In this document: positions 36,173-47,547 of the stretch, in pieces
Position numbering within the stretch: position 1 is the first letter of the stretch
Layout of the letters: the number at the start of each line of letters is the position of its first letter
DNA from: Aliicoccus persicus
GTDB lineage: Bacteria; Bacillota; Bacilli; Staphylococcales; Salinicoccaceae
Reading direction: 5' to 3'
Assembly: GCF_900110815.1 (NCBI RefSeq)
Contig: NZ_FOIT01000002.1
Span: 256,892 to 320,891, forward strand
Length of the DNA: 64,000 bases
Program-made: the position numbers and the translations under genes
Notes under the pieces: generated by a model
Told to the model about the DNA's origin: nothing
The model's input: only the letters and a program-made list of their open reading frames with translations
Database searches by the model: none

Positions 36173-37471
36173 ATGTTCGGAACGATTTTGAACTTTTTTA
36201 GAATCCAAGAAATTCGCAACAAGATTTTCTTTACGCTTGCTATGTTAATTGTGTTCAAAATTGGTACATTCATCCCTGTTCCAGGGGTAGACCCATCAGT
36301 ATTTGATATGGGTGCTGGTCAAGGCGGTGTCCTTGATTTGATGAATACATTCGGTGGTGGTGCACTGATGAACTTCTCTGTGTTTGCCATGGGTATTATG
36401 CCTTACATCACAGCGAGCATCGTCGTGCAGTTATTACAACTTGATGTCGTACCAAAATTTGCTGAATGGGCAAGACAAGGTGAAGTGGGTCGACGTAAAT
36501 TAACACAATTTACACGTTATTTCACAATCGTTTTAGCATTCATTCAGTCGATCGGTATGTCATACGCATTTAACCAAATGTTCGATGGTATGCTGATTGA
36601 AGATAATAATATCGCTGCGTATTTAATCATTGCGATTGTACTGACAACTGGTACAGCGTTCTTAATGTGGTTAGGTGAGCAGATTACAACACACGGTGTT
36701 GGAAATGGTATTTCAATTATTATCGCTGCTGGTATTTTAGCGATGATGCCTAACGCAATGCTTCAATATTATCAACAGCGTTTCGTAGGTGCTGATGATA
36801 TTACGATGGCAGTACTTGAGTTATTAGGTCTTATCGTCTTTGTATTATTATTAACAGCATTTGTCGTCTTTATCTTACAAGCTGTGAGAAAGATTCCTGT
36901 ACAATATGCAAAGCGTCAAAGTGTTGGTAAAGGGCTTGCGCCTAAATCAACGTATCTTCCGTTAAAAGTTAACCCTGCAGGGGTTATCCCAGTAATCTTT
37001 GCGATGGCATTCTTTATGATGCCGCAAACATTGACGTTGTTATTCCCGGATTCAGAATTTGCACAGACGATTTCTCGTTTTGCAGATCCATCTGACAGCA
37101 TTGGAATAATCTTCTATGTCGTATTGATTATTGCGTTTACTTATTTCTATTCATTTGTACAAGTGAATCCAGAAAAAATGGCAGATAACTTAAGAAACCA
37201 AGGTAGTTATATCCCGGGTATTCGTCCTGGTAAGTCGACACAAACGTATATTACGTCGGTACTTTATCGATTGGTATTTGTCGGTTCAATATTCTTAGCA
37301 TTCGTTGCTATTTTACCGATTTTCCTCGGTGGATTATTAGACCTTCCACCATCATTACAAATTGGTGGTACGAGCTTGCTAATCGTTGTCGGTGTCGTAT
37401 TAAATATATTCTTGTCACTTCAGGGTACAGCGGATCAAAAGGCGTACCGCGGCTTTACTAAACGCGGCTAG
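36173..37471 (+). CDS. secY: Protein translocase subunit SecY
   Basis: 432 residues with ten membrane helices. The N-terminal [20 protein letters not shown], the plug region, and cytoplasmic loops with YAKR and [20 protein letters not shown] are typical of the channel. It forms the SecYEG pore for secreted proteins such as the three binding proteins in this window. adk follows after 14 bp. Confidence 0.98.
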   Translation: MFGTILNFFRIQEIRNKIFFTLAMLIVFKIGTFIPVPGVDPSVFDMGAGQGGVLDLMNTFGGGALMNFSVFAMGIMPYITASIVVQLLQLDVVPKFAEWARQGEVGRRKLTQFTRYFTIVLAFIQSIGMSYAFNQMFDGMLIEDNNIAAYLIIAIVLTTGTAFLMWLGEQITTHGVGNGISIIIAAGILAMMPNAMLQYYQQRFVGADDITMAVLELLGLIVFVLLLTAFVVFILQAVRKIPVQYAKRQSVGKGLAPKSTYLPLKVNPAGVIPVIFAMAFFMMPQTLTLLFPDSEFAQTISRFADPSDSIGIIFYVVLIIAFTYFYSFVQVNPEKMADNLRNQGSYIPGIRPGKSTQTYITSVLYRLVFVGSIFLAFVAILPIFLGGLLDLPPSLQIGGTSLLIVVGVVLNIFLSLQGTADQKAYRGFTKRG

Positions 37472-37485
37472 GAGGAACTTTTTAA

Positions 37486-38133
<648 letters not shown>

Positions 38134-38141
38134 TTCACCTG

Positions 38142-38232
38142 ACTTTAGGTGGATCTAAACGCACATTTAACTTTTGCGCACGCATCATGACGTTAGTGTT
38201 TGCGAGGTTATCACCTAAAGTAAAATTTTTTC
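38142..38232 (+). promoter_or_regulatory. Structured leader before infA, possible attenuator
   Basis: ACTTTAGGTG (38142-38151) and CACCTAAAGT (38212-38221) are perfect 10-bp arms separated by 60 nt and followed by AAAATTTTTTT (about 38222-38232). The inside contains CTTTTGCGCACGCATCATG and can fold further. This looks like a closed multi-branch element with a terminator-like edge; it may tune the infA-rpmJ-rpsM-rpsK-rpoA-rplQ part. It could also be a plain terminator of adk. Confidence 0.55.
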
Positions 38233-38252
38233 TAGAATAGGGGGATTAATAA

Positions 38253-38616
<364 letters not shown>

Positions 38617-38639
38617 TATTTAATCAGGAGGTGTAATAT

Positions 38640-39005
38640 ATGGCTCGTATAGCAGGTGTAGACGTACCACGCGACAAACGCGTTGTTATTTCATTAACTT
38701 ACATTTATGGTATTGGGAACACGCGTTCAGCTGAAATTCTTAAAGAAGCGCAAGTCGATGAAAGTACACGTGTAAAAGATTTAACAGAAGATGAGTTAAA
38801 CAAAATCCGTGAAATCATTGATGGATACAAAATCGAAGGTGACTTACGTCGTGAAACGAACTTAAACGTTAAGCGTTTAATGGAGATTGCTTCTTACAGA
38901 GGTATTCGCCACCGTCGTGGATTACCAGTCCGTGGACAAAAGACTAAAAACAACGCACGTACGCGTAAAGGTCCAGTTAAAACAGTAGCAAACAAGAAAA
39001 AATAA
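38640..39005 (+). CDS. rpsM: 30S ribosomal protein S13
   Basis: 121 residues; [20 protein letters not shown] and the C-terminal [20 protein letters not shown] that reaches the tRNAs are typical. Forms the head bridge to L5. CAGGAGG precedes the ATG. Confidence 0.98.
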   Translation: MARIAGVDVPRDKRVVISLTYIYGIGNTRSAEILKEAQVDESTRVKDLTEDELNKIREIIDGYKIEGDLRRETNLNVKRLMEIASYRGIRHRRGLPVRGQKTKNNARTRKGPVKTVANKKK

Positions 39006-39024
39006 TAAGTGAAGGAGGCTAATC

Positions 39025-39417
39025 ATGGCTCGTAAACAACAAACATCTCGTAAACGTAGAGTGAAAAAGAATGTCGAAGCTGGTGTTGCACACATCCGTT
39101 CAACATTCAACAATACGATCGTCACTATTACAGACGAATATGGTAATGCATTATCATGGTCATCTGCTGGGGCATTAGGGTTCAAAGGTTCTAAAAAATC
39201 TACACCTTTCGCTGCGCAAATGGCATCTGAAACAGCAACTAAAGCTGCGATGGAACATGGTTTAAAAACTGTTGAAGTAACAGTTAAAGGTCCAGGTGCT
39301 GGTCGTGAAGCTGCAATTCGTGCTTTACAATCTGCTGGTTTAAGCATCACAGCAATCAAAGACGTTACGCCAGTTCCACACAATGGTTGTCGCCCACCGA
39401 AACGTCGCCGCGTATAA
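39025..39417 (+). CDS. rpsK: 30S ribosomal protein S11
   Basis: 130 residues; [20 protein letters not shown] and [18 protein letters not shown] are diagnostic. Platform protein next to the E-site codon. AAGGAGG precedes the ATG. Confidence 0.98.
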   Translation: MARKQQTSRKRRVKKNVEAGVAHIRSTFNNTIVTITDEYGNALSWSSAGALGFKGSKKSTPFAAQMASETATKAAMEHGLKTVEVTVKGPGAGREAAIRALQSAGLSITAIKDVTPVPHNGCRPPKRRRV

Positions 39418-39467
39418 TCGTTTAGTACATCAATAATAACTCGACGTTATAGGAAGGAAGTCTAGCA

Positions 39468-40412
39468 ATGATTGAAATCGAAAAACCTAGAATTGAGACA
39501 GTAGAAACTTCGGAAGATTCTAAGTTCGGTAAGTTTGTTGTTGAACCATTAGAAAGAGGTTATGGGACAACACTTGGGAACTCCTTACGTCGCATTCTAT
39601 TATCATCACTACCTGGAGCAGCTGTAAAAACAGTCGAAATCGAAGGCGTTTTACATGAGTTCTCAACAGTACCAGATGTAATAGAAGATGTTACGACAAT
39701 CATCACAAACATTAAAAACTTAGCTTTAAAAATCTATTCTGATGAAGAAAAAACATTAGAGATTAATTTCAGTGGTGAAGGTGAAGTTACTGCAGGCGAT
39801 ATTACACACGACAGTGACGTTGAAATTTTAAATCGTGATTTAAAAATTGCAACAGTATCTGCAGGCGGATCTTTATCATTACGAATGACTGCTTCTCGTG
39901 GCCGTGGATATACGTTAGCAGAAGGCAATAACAAGGCTGATTTACCAATCGGTGTTATTCCTGTAGACTCAATCTTTACACCTGTTGAACGTGTAAACTA
40001 CACTGTGGAGAACACGCGTGTCGGACAAATGACAAACTTTGATAAGTTGACATTAGATGTTTGGACAGACGGTTCAATTACACCACAGGAAAGTGTAGCA
40101 CTTGCTGCGAAAATCATGACTGAACACTTAAATATTTTTGTGACACTTACTGATGAAGCACAGCATGCAGACATCATGATCGAAAAAGAAGAAGATCAAA
40201 AAGAAAAAGTACTCGAGATGTCAATCGAAGAGTTAGACCTATCAGTACGCTCGTATAACTGCTTAAAGCGTGCGGGTATTAATTCTGTTCAAGAATTAAC
40301 AGATAAAACTGAAGCTGACATGATGAAAGTACGTAACTTAGGACGTAAATCATTAGAAGAAGTAAAGTTTAAATTAGAAGATCTCGGATTAGGTCTTAAA
40401 CAAGAAGACTAG
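39468..40412 (+). CDS. rpoA: RNA polymerase alpha subunit
   Basis: 314 residues. The N-terminal domain ([20 protein letters not shown]) drives dimerisation and assembly; the C-terminal domain ([30 protein letters not shown]) contacts UP elements and activators. Followed by rplQ after 20 bp, as in most Firmicutes. Confidence 0.98.
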   Translation: MIEIEKPRIETVETSEDSKFGKFVVEPLERGYGTTLGNSLRRILLSSLPGAAVKTVEIEGVLHEFSTVPDVIEDVTTIITNIKNLALKIYSDEEKTLEINFSGEGEVTAGDITHDSDVEILNRDLKIATVSAGGSLSLRMTASRGRGYTLAEGNNKADLPIGVIPVDSIFTPVERVNYTVENTRVGQMTNFDKLTLDVWTDGSITPQESVALAAKIMTEHLNIFVTLTDEAQHADIMIEKEEDQKEKVLEMSIEELDLSVRSYNCLKRAGINSVQELTDKTEADMMKVRNLGRKSLEEVKFKLEDLGLGLKQED

Positions 40413-40432
40413 TGAAATAAGGAGGTTAAACA

Positions 40433-40828
40433 ATGGCTTATAGAAAATTAGGACGCACATCTGATCAACGTAAAGCAATGTTAAGAAACCTTGCGACTTC
40501 ATTGATCGTGAACGAGCGTGTCGTAACGACTGAAACTCGTGCGAAAGAATTAAGAAAAATTGTCGATAAATTAGTTACATTAGGTAAGCGTGGAGACTTA
40601 AGTGCACGTCGTCGTGCAGGTGAAACGTTATACAATGTACATTTAGAAACTGAAGATGGCACTGAGATTGATGCATTGCAAAAATTATTCAGTGATATCG
40701 CGCCGCGTTTTGAAGACCGCCAAGGTGGTTACACTTCAATTAAGAAGTTAGGTGCACGTCGTGGTGACGGTGCTGAACAAGTAATTATTGAATTTGTTGA
40801 AGGTGCAGTAGCTTCAGAAGAAAACTAA
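40433..40828 (+). CDS. rplQ: 50S ribosomal protein L17
   Basis: 131 residues; [20 protein letters not shown] is typical. A middle segment ([20 protein letters not shown]) makes it slightly longer than the Bacillus protein (about 120). Last gene of the ribosomal cluster; terminator at 40896. Confidence 0.98.
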   Translation: MAYRKLGRTSDQRKAMLRNLATSLIVNERVVTTETRAKELRKIVDKLVTLGKRGDLSARRRAGETLYNVHLETEDGTEIDALQKLFSDIAPRFEDRQGGYTSIKKLGARRGDGAEQVIIEFVEGAVASEEN

Positions 40829-40895
40829 TTTAAAAGCAGACTGAGCGTTATGATAAGTGGATGAGACAAAGAGAATTCCATCTTGTTTAGCTCGA

Positions 40896-40958
40896 CGTAC
40901 CCTGCATTAAACAGTAATAAATGACGCGTAACTCTATGCAGGGTACGCGCTTTTTTAT
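40896..40958 (+). terminator. Terminator of the alpha operon
   Basis: CGTACCCTGCAT (40896-40907) pairs perfectly with ATGCAGGGTACG (40936-40947), followed by CGC and TTTTTT. Confidence 0.9.
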
Positions 40959-41048
40959 GATTGTTAAAATGCAGTTAGCTGAATGATTAAAGCGATTTGA
41001 TCATTGAGCTAATTTGCGTTTTATCCGGTGTGTAAAGGAGATGGGGAA

Positions 41049-41837
41049 ATGATTGTCTTAAATGATGTGACATATAAATACGATGATTCAAGACGCGCTG
41101 CATTAGATAACGTTTCTCTTAGAATTGAACGCGGGGATTGGATCTCTATCGTCGGTGCGAATGGTTCGGGTAAAAGTACGCTCGTCAAGCTGCTCATGGG
41201 TATACTCGAAACGTATGAAGGTGACGTATCTATCAATGGCATAAAAGTCACTGAAGAAAATACGCGGGCGTTGCATAAGAACTTCTCAATCGTACTGCAA
41301 AATCCGGACAATCAGTTCGTCGGTGCAACGGTAGAGGATGATGTGGCATTTTCGCTAGAAAATTTAGAAGTACCGCGCGAAGAGATGCTTGAAATTGTCG
41401 ATACGGTACTACAAGAAGTCGGCATGTTGGAATATAAAAAACATGAACCATCACGATTATCTGGAGGACAAAAGCAACGCATTGCAATAGCGAGTGCGTT
41501 GGCGACAGATCCAGATGTATTAATTCTCGATGAAGCGACGAGCATGTTAGATCCCCAAGGAAGACGTGACGTATTAAAGTTAGTTCAAGCGGTTCACAAA
41601 AAGCGTAAGACGACGATTATCTACGTAACCCATGACCTCACTGAAGTGTTTAGAAGCGATGCAGTCATCGTTATGAATCAAGGGCAAGTGCGTTTAAAAG
41701 GTAGCGTCGATACAATCTATTCAAACCCACATATACTGGAAGAAAATAATTTAGTGTTGCCATTCGAGATAAAAATCTCAACGGCATTGCTTAACCAGTC
41801 GATCATGTCATATGCGAAGTTGGTAAGAAAACTATGA
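41049..41837 (+). CDS. ecfA1: ECF transporter ATPase EcfA1
   Basis: 262 residues from ATG 41049 (AAGGAG upstream; a GTG at 41028 precedes that site and is rejected). Walker A GANGSGKST, signature LSGGQKQRIA, Walker B VLILDEATSMLD. With EcfA2 and EcfT it makes the shared energising module that powers several vitamin and metal S-components encoded elsewhere. Overlaps ecfA2 by 4 bp. Confidence 0.95.
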   Translation: MIVLNDVTYKYDDSRRAALDNVSLRIERGDWISIVGANGSGKSTLVKLLMGILETYEGDVSINGIKVTEENTRALHKNFSIVLQNPDNQFVGATVEDDVAFSLENLEVPREEMLEIVDTVLQEVGMLEYKKHEPSRLSGGQKQRIAIASALATDPDVLILDEATSMLDPQGRRDVLKLVQAVHKKRKTTIIYVTHDLTEVFRSDAVIVMNQGQVRLKGSVDTIYSNPHILEENNLVLPFEIKISTALLNQSIMSYAKLVRKL

Positions 41838-42694
41838 TCAAAATCAATCAATTAATGAGTATATATAATCATAAAACACCGTTTGAATTCAAAGCGTTGC
41901 ATGACGTCAACACGACGTTTGAACCAAATAAAATCCACGGGATTATTGGTCATACCGGCAGTGGTAAATCGACGTTCATTCAGCACCTAAACGCACTGTT
42001 ATTACCAAGTTCAGGTGAAGTAATAATCGGAGATACAATCATCAATAAAAAAACTAAGGCAAAAGTCTTCCACAAGATTAGACGTTCCATAGGGATGGTC
42101 TTCCAGTTTCCTGAAAACCAACTCTTTGAAGAGACCGTTATGAAAGACGTCATGTTCGGTCCACTTAACATCGGCATTGATGAAGAAACTGCACGAAAAA
42201 ATGCAGAGAAGTATTTAACACTACTCGGCATCGATGAAAGTGAATATGAAGCATCGCCATTTGAACTATCTGGTGGGCAGATGAGAAAAGTGGCGATTGC
42301 TGGTATTTTATCGATGGATCAAGACACGATTATCTTTGATGAACCGACAGCTGGACTCGACCCGAAAAGTCATATCGAAGTGATGGATTTAATATACAAC
42401 CTAAATAGAGAACATGGGAAGACAATCATCTTAGTGAGTCATAATATGGATGACTGTTACCAGTATACCGACACAATCAAGATCTTCTCACACGGTGAAA
42501 TCGTTTCAGAAGGTGACACAGTCGACATACTGCAAGATGAGGCATTGTTAACATCGATGAATTTAGAGTTGCCAAAAGTTGCACGATTAACAAAAGACCT
42601 CAAAGCGCGTGGATTTAATCCAAATCCGCCGCCAAGATCGACGGATGAGTTCATCTCTATGTACGATATGTGGAGGTCATCCCATGCTGAGTAA
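41834..42694 (+). CDS. ecfA2: ECF transporter ATPase EcfA2
   Basis: 286 residues: Walker A GHTGSGKST, FQFPENQLFE, signature LSGGQMRKVA, Walker B IIFDEPTAGLD. The FPENQLF Q-loop is characteristic of EcfA2. Overlaps both neighbours (4 bp and 11 bp), which indicates coupled translation. Confidence 0.95.
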   Translation: MIKINQLMSIYNHKTPFEFKALHDVNTTFEPNKIHGIIGHTGSGKSTFIQHLNALLLPSSGEVIIGDTIINKKTKAKVFHKIRRSIGMVFQFPENQLFEETVMKDVMFGPLNIGIDEETARKNAEKYLTLLGIDESEYEASPFELSGGQMRKVAIAGILSMDQDTIIFDEPTAGLDPKSHIEVMDLIYNLNREHGKTIILVSHNMDDCYQYTDTIKIFSHGEIVSEGDTVDILQDEALLTSMNLELPKVARLTKDLKARGFNPNPPPRSTDEFISMYDMWRSSHAE

Positions 42695-43490
42695 AGTACT
42701 GATCGGCCGCTACATCCCTGGAGACAGTGTCATTCACGCACTGGATCCACGTTCAAAGATATTGTTAACCGTCCTGTTTATGGTCATCGTCTTTCTAGCA
42801 AACAGCTGGGCGACATATATAACACTCATATTATTCGTACTGATCGTTACAAAAGTTGCAGGATTATCTATCAGATTCCTATTCGATGGACTAAAATTAA
42901 TACTTGTGCTCTTTATCTTCACGTTTTTGATGCATGTGTTCCTGACAAAAGGTGGTACAGTACTCGTCGACGGTGGATTTTTCACAATCGAATCAGAGGG
43001 TATCATTACCGGTATCTTCATCACATTGCGCTTAACATTGCTCGTTGTTGTGACGACAATACTCACGCTAACAACAAGTCCAATCGAACTCACGCACGGC
43101 TTAGAACGCATGTTTCAGCCGTTAAAACGCATCGGCTTCCCAGTATCGGAAGTGGCGATGATGATGTCTATTTCACTAAGATTCATACCGACACTGATGG
43201 ACGAGACAGAGAAGATCATAAAAGCACAAAGCGCAAGAGGCTCATCATTTAGAATGGGTGGTTTGAAAGAGCGATTCCAAGCACTACTATCGATATTCAT
43301 CCCGCTATTCGTCTCAGCGTTCAAGCGTGCAGAGGAACTCGCAGTAGCGATGGATGTAAGAGGGTATAATGTCAAAGGCAAGAGAACAAGTTACCGTTTA
43401 CTTGAATGGAAATCATCAGATACGATTGCCATCATCATTATGATCTTACTGGCAGCACTACTATTCGGATTGAGAGCAATCGGCCTATGA
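42684..43490 (+). CDS. ecfT: ECF transporter transmembrane subunit EcfT
   Basis: 268 residues from ATG 42684 (GGAGGTC upstream); a longer frame to 42609 would run inside ecfA2 and is rejected. About five helices; the two Ala-Arg-Gly-type coupling motifs are visible as SARGSS and DVRGYN. It joins S-components to the ATPases. Confidence 0.95.
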   Translation: MLSKVLIGRYIPGDSVIHALDPRSKILLTVLFMVIVFLANSWATYITLILFVLIVTKVAGLSIRFLFDGLKLILVLFIFTFLMHVFLTKGGTVLVDGGFFTIESEGIITGIFITLRLTLLVVVTTILTLTTSPIELTHGLERMFQPLKRIGFPVSEVAMMMSISLRFIPTLMDETEKIIKAQSARGSSFRMGGLKERFQALLSIFIPLFVSAFKRAEELAVAMDVRGYNVKGKRTSYRLLEWKSSDTIAIIIMILLAALLFGLRAIGL

Positions 43491-44218
43491 GAATATTAAT
43501 CAACATGAGTTATAATGGCAAAGACTTTCACGGCTTCCAACACCAACCAGGCGAACGTACTGTTCAAGGAGAAATCGAAGCAATATTATCAGAAATGCAT
43601 AAAACATTTACACGCATCCATCCAGCATCACGGACAGACCGTGGCGTTCATGCATTAGATCAATACATTCATTTTGATACCGAGCTCAACATCGAACCAA
43701 CAAAGTGGGCGTATATACTAAACTCGAGATTGCCTGACGATATTTACATTAAATCAAGTGCAGAAGTATCCGAAGACTTCCATGTGAGATATGCGAAATC
43801 GAAGAAAACGTATCGCTACAAAATGTATACATCAGTACCAGACCCATTCAAAAATGGACTTGCCGTTCACATCGATAAAAATCTCGACATCAACAAGATG
43901 AACAATGCAGCACGACAGTTCATCGGCACACATGATTTTACAACATTCTCAAGTGCGAAAGCAGTCATCGAAAATAAAGTGAGACACATCTACCGATGTG
44001 ATGTAGAAACGAATGACGATACGATAGAACTCGTCATCACCGGATCAGGATTCCTCTATAACATGGTGCGCATCATCGTTGCATACTTAATAGAAGTTGG
44101 AAGCGGTGCGCGTAAAGATGAAACAAAAGAACTACTTGAAGCAACAGATCGCACACGCATTCCGAGAACTGCACCAGCAGCTGGTTTATATTTAGAAGAA
44201 ATAGATTATGGGTGGTAA
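43487..44218 (+). CDS. truA: tRNA pseudouridine(38-40) synthase TruA
   Basis: 243 residues from ATG 43487, overlapping the ecfT stop by 4 bp. MRILINMSYNGKDFHGFQHQ opens the fold and the catalytic aspartate lies in ASRTDRGVHALDQ. Modifies positions 38-40 of the anticodon arm of many tRNAs. In most Firmicutes rplM follows directly; here it is 3.4 kb away. Confidence 0.96.
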   Translation: MRILINMSYNGKDFHGFQHQPGERTVQGEIEAILSEMHKTFTRIHPASRTDRGVHALDQYIHFDTELNIEPTKWAYILNSRLPDDIYIKSSAEVSEDFHVRYAKSKKTYRYKMYTSVPDPFKNGLAVHIDKNLDINKMNNAARQFIGTHDFTTFSSAKAVIENKVRHIYRCDVETNDDTIELVITGSGFLYNMVRIIVAYLIEVGSGARKDETKELLEATDRTRIPRTAPAAGLYLEEIDYGW

Positions 44219-44220
44219 AT

Positions 44221-44250
44221 AAAAAGTCCTACAAATGTAGGACTTTTTTT
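44221..44250. terminator. Bidirectional terminator between truA and the MFS gene
   Basis: AAAAAGTCCTACA (44221-44233) pairs with TGTAGGACTTTTT (44236-44248). The A and T tracts on both sides let it stop the convergent genes from either direction. Confidence 0.9.
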
Positions 44251-45480
44251 CTAAAGCTCTGCATTTCTGATTTTTTTGTTAAATGCCATTAATGGTACAA
44301 CGAGTAGTGTCCAAATACCAGATGCTACAAAAATAACCGATACACCAACGATATCTCCTATAAACCCTGCGATTAAATTCATGAAAGGGATGGATACCAT
44401 CGTGATAACACCGACTAATCCCATAACTCTACCCCTGACTTCAGCATCAATTGTTATTGACTGAACAGCATTAAACATGACGCCATTGATGACTAAAGCA
44501 AATACCAAAAAGAATTCAGCGAGCACTGATATGATGAGCACACTTGATAGACCAAGTATAATAATGAAGATCCCTCCAGTTAATATAGAAAGAATCATCG
44601 CTTTGCCAACCCCGATACTGCGTTCGATATTACCTGAAACTAAGCCGCCTAAAATACCGCCTAGAATACCTGCTATAGATAATATGCTTAGTGTCAGTGC
44701 ATTTCCTTCCAGTTGATCGTAGACAAGTGCCGGGTAGAACGGGAAAAAGAATGAGGCCATATTTAAGATTATTGTAATGTAAACAATGCTCAGTAAGTAG
44801 GGATGATTTTTAATCGTTATCCATCCTTCTTTTAACATTTCAAAGTAATTGGGATATTCAATTTTGGCATCAGATGATTCTCGTGTGCCATGCATTGTAA
44901 TTAAAGTTAAGATGAGTGATGCGACAAGTAAAAATACACTGTTTAGTAAAACGGCACTGACTGAACCAATGTATACAATTAATGCGCCAGCTAACAGTCG
45001 TCCAATGATGTCAGATAACTGATTGATAATACCAAACATTCCGAGCGAGGCAGTAAACAGTTCTTTACCTACTAAATCCGGTGTGATTGATGATCGGGCA
45101 TTCGTATAAAAACTTGTCGTTATGTTTGTAAGAATAACAGCGATGATTGCAATTTCTATGGTTACCTCACCTATTATGTATATGGCGACCGCAGTAATAA
45201 ACATGATTAAGCTGGATAATAGTGTCATTAAAATCATAATTTTTTTGCGGTTGTATTTATCGGTTATTACTCCGGATATTGGAGAAATAATCAGGTTCGT
45301 TAAGTGCATCGCAACGACGATTAAAGAACTATAGAGCATAGATTCCGTTTCAGCGTAAATTATCCAGGCAACTGCAAAAGTAAAGAATGCATCACCAATA
45401 AGGTTCATACTTTCACTTGTCCAAAGTATTCTTAAGTTTTTAACTTCAAATAACTTTTTAAATGCTTGGAATTTTTTCAT
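44251..45480 (-). CDS. MFS transporter, MFS_3/macrolide-efflux-like
   Basis: 409 residues, twelve helices. FKKLFEVKNLRILWTSESMNLIGD at the start and GVITDKYNRKKIMIL (motif A after helix 2) place it in the MFS_3 group with Mef- and EntS-like exporters. Substrate unknown. Transcribed toward truA. Its upstream gap is very AT-rich. Confidence 0.85.
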   Translation of the reverse strand: MKKFQAFKKLFEVKNLRILWTSESMNLIGDAFFTFAVAWIIYAETESMLYSSLIVVAMHLTNLIISPISGVITDKYNRKKIMILMTLLSSLIMFITAVAIYIIGEVTIEIAIIAVILTNITTSFYTNARSSITPDLVGKELFTASLGMFGIINQLSDIIGRLLAGALIVYIGSVSAVLLNSVFLLVASLILTLITMHGTRESSDAKIEYPNYFEMLKEGWITIKNHPYLLSIVYITIILNMASFFFPFYPALVYDQLEGNALTLSILSIAGILGGILGGLVSGNIERSIGVGKAMILSILTGGIFIIILGLSSVLIISVLAEFFLVFALVINGVMFNAVQSITIDAEVRGRVMGLVGVITMVSIPFMNLIAGFIGDIVGVSVIFVASGIWTLLVVPLMAFNKKIRNAEL

Positions 45481-45871
45481 TGATGAGCTCCTTTTTATTT
45501 AATCAAATTATTTGCATCTAGAGTAAAATCAAAATCTTCGAATGATGAACCTATAATAATAATGAGACTATCTGGTAATTGTTATAATTATACTATACTA
45601 TATATATATATATATAAAGTTTATTATTCAAAATTTATCTATAAACGTACACGAAGTTTAAATGTCTGTAGTGTGTAGAAGTTCATGATCATTGAATGGT
45701 GCTTGTAACATTCTTCCTCCAGGTAAACTAGCTACCCTTGTTTATTCTTAATAAAAGCAAATGTTTAATGACGAACTTAATATTCAGAATATTGTGAAAT
45801 ACCGATAAAAAAGGAGGTCTAAAGAAATTCATCAGAATATTCTTGAAAAAATAAGAAAAGGAGAGTTACTA
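45481..45871. other. AT-rich intergenic region with divergent promoter signals
   Basis: 391 bp between divergent genes. A TGTTATAAT extended -10 is at 45580-45588, overlapping its own complement (ATTATA), so a promoter in either direction is possible. A (TA)n run fills about 45599-45616. An apparently unused AAGGAGG is at 45811-45817, about 55 bp before the next start. No other gene seen. Confidence 0.55.
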
Positions 45872-46729
45872 ATGAAGAAATTTCTATATGTACAATTTGC
45901 AGTGATATTACTTACTCTTGCATGTGTATTTAGTACAGCTAGTGCTGATACAGTCGTTGATAACAGTAATAAGTTAGATGGTGAAGTTTTTAATGTATTC
46001 AACATGGACCCAACAGTTTCAGAGCAAGAGTTAGAATCTGATTTGAATATATCATCACATGTGCAATTTGATTTTACGTCCTCTGATGAAGTTACATTAA
46101 AGGTATCATCAAAGGTATATGTGGGTACTTATACACTTGCAGACGAAGTTCTTATTGTAGAATTTGAGGATGATGGGGAAGCACAGATGAGTATCCAATT
46201 TGAAAATTTTAAACAACACGAAAGAAATGAGTCGTTATATACTGCAATAGTATATGATATCGAGAACGATAGTGGTGAAATGCAGGAACTTATGAGAGAC
46301 ATCCCTCTGGGAATGCTTTTAGGTTTTTATAAAGTAGATAAAGATATGAAGATCAATCTTAACGAAGAGATATTTAATGTATTCCACATGAATGCAACAG
46401 TTTCCTCAGAAGAGTTAGAGTCAGAGTTGATTACATCCTCAAGTGTGCAGTTTAATTTTACATCTTCTGATGAGGTCATATTAAAAACAGGGAACTCTGA
46501 ATATGAAGGTACTTATACGTTTGAAGATGAAGTTCTTTTTGTGGAATTCGAGGATGATGACACATCACGAATGAGTATCGAGTTTGAAGATTTCAATCAA
46601 CATGAAGTAAATGAATCATTATATACTGCAATAGTATCTAATATCGAGAACGATAGTGGTGAGATGCCGGAATTCATGCAGTATATTACTATTAATTCAT
46701 ATTTAGGATTTCACAACATAGATGAATAA
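45872..46729 (+). CDS. Secreted protein with two tandem repeats, function unknown
   Basis: 285 residues. Signal peptide MKKFLYVQFAVILLTLACVF with a probable cut after STASA. The mature part is two copies of a domain of about 130 residues: copy 1 about 34-155, copy 2 about 163-285. Shared blocks: EVFNVFNMDPTVS / EIFNVFHMNATVS, VQFDFTSSDEV / VQFNFTSSDEV, and NESLYTAIV followed by IENDSGEM. Very acidic and low in cysteine. AAAGGAGAG precedes the ATG. Family not recognised; the LTLAC in the signal peptide is a poor lipobox. Confidence 0.75.
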   Translation: MKKFLYVQFAVILLTLACVFSTASADTVVDNSNKLDGEVFNVFNMDPTVSEQELESDLNISSHVQFDFTSSDEVTLKVSSKVYVGTYTLADEVLIVEFEDDGEAQMSIQFENFKQHERNESLYTAIVYDIENDSGEMQELMRDIPLGMLLGFYKVDKDMKINLNEEIFNVFHMNATVSSEELESELITSSSVQFNFTSSDEVILKTGNSEYEGTYTFEDEVLFVEFEDDDTSRMSIEFEDFNQHEVNESLYTAIVSNIENDSGEMPEFMQYITINSYLGFHNIDE

Positions 46730-46792
46730 ACATAGAAAAACTATCAATGCTATGATAATATATTAAAAAATTGCAAGGGTGGATAATGCTGT

Positions 46793-47464
46793 ATGGAAGA
46801 AACGACAGAAAAAACGAATATTTTTAAAATTATTACAGAGCCAAAAAGACAATTCGAACTGCTGAGACGACGACCAAAAATAGTAATTCCACTATTAATC
46901 GTTTTCCTAATAGGCATCGTCAATATTGTATTTGGTTTAACATTTAATCCGGATGTAAGTGAAGAAATATCAGAATCAAACTCATCCCTTGTACTCACAA
47001 CAGTGTTCAACAGCATCATGGGCATTTTTGGACTATTTATGGTCATCGTCCTGCGTGCCGTTGTCTTAATGATTATCATGGCAATTGTGGAACCTGGTGA
47101 AGATATTCAGTACCCGATTACGATTACACTTTACTCATTTATCGTCGTTCAAATTGGTGCACTTATCAGCACAACGATCGCATTCTTCATCGATGGTAAC
47201 CCAGGGAAGAACTACACGAGTTTAGGCGCGATTTATGCATCTGATATGTCAACACAGGATTTTGTCAATGACATTCAGTATATACTGTTAGAATCGATTA
47301 ACCCATTTACAATCTGGATGCTCGTCCTCGTATTCATTGGTATTAAAGTACTGTACAAAACGACGACGACAAAAGCAGTTGTTGCAACAGTGCTGTTCTA
47401 CATTCTTCCGTTGCTTGGATCGATGTTACTCGGCTCACTGTTACCGTCTGATTTAGATATGTAA
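46793..47464 (+). CDS. YIP1-family membrane protein
   Basis: 223 residues with about five helices. The N-terminal amphipathic FKIITEPKRQFELLRRRPKI and the helix pattern match bacterial Yip1-domain proteins, often seen near envelope genes. Function not known. It lies just upstream of the rplM promoter and ends without an obvious terminator. Confidence 0.75.
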   Translation: MEETTEKTNIFKIITEPKRQFELLRRRPKIVIPLLIVFLIGIVNIVFGLTFNPDVSEEISESNSSLVLTTVFNSIMGIFGLFMVIVLRAVVLMIIMAIVEPGEDIQYPITITLYSFIVVQIGALISTTIAFFIDGNPGKNYTSLGAIYASDMSTQDFVNDIQYILLESINPFTIWMLVLVFIGIKVLYKTTTTKAVVATVLFYILPLLGSMLLGSLLPSDLDM

Positions 47465-47512
47465 GATAAAAAACAAACACTAAAATAAAATCATCTAAAA
47501 TAGAGAATACCG

Positions 47513-47541
47513 TTGACAAATGTACCTTTATTAGGTATCAT
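47513..47541 (+). promoter_or_regulatory. Promoter of rplM-rpsI
   Basis: TTGACA (47513-47518), 17-bp spacer, TATCAT (47536-47541): close to the consensus. Start expected near 47548. Confidence 0.88.
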
Positions 47542-47547
47542 AGACAA

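Noticed and set aside
45827-45871. N-terminal extension of the duplicated secreted protein from an ATT codon
   Set aside because: The frame is open and an AAGGAGG lies upstream, but the ATG at 45872 has its own AAAGGAG and starts a proper signal peptide.
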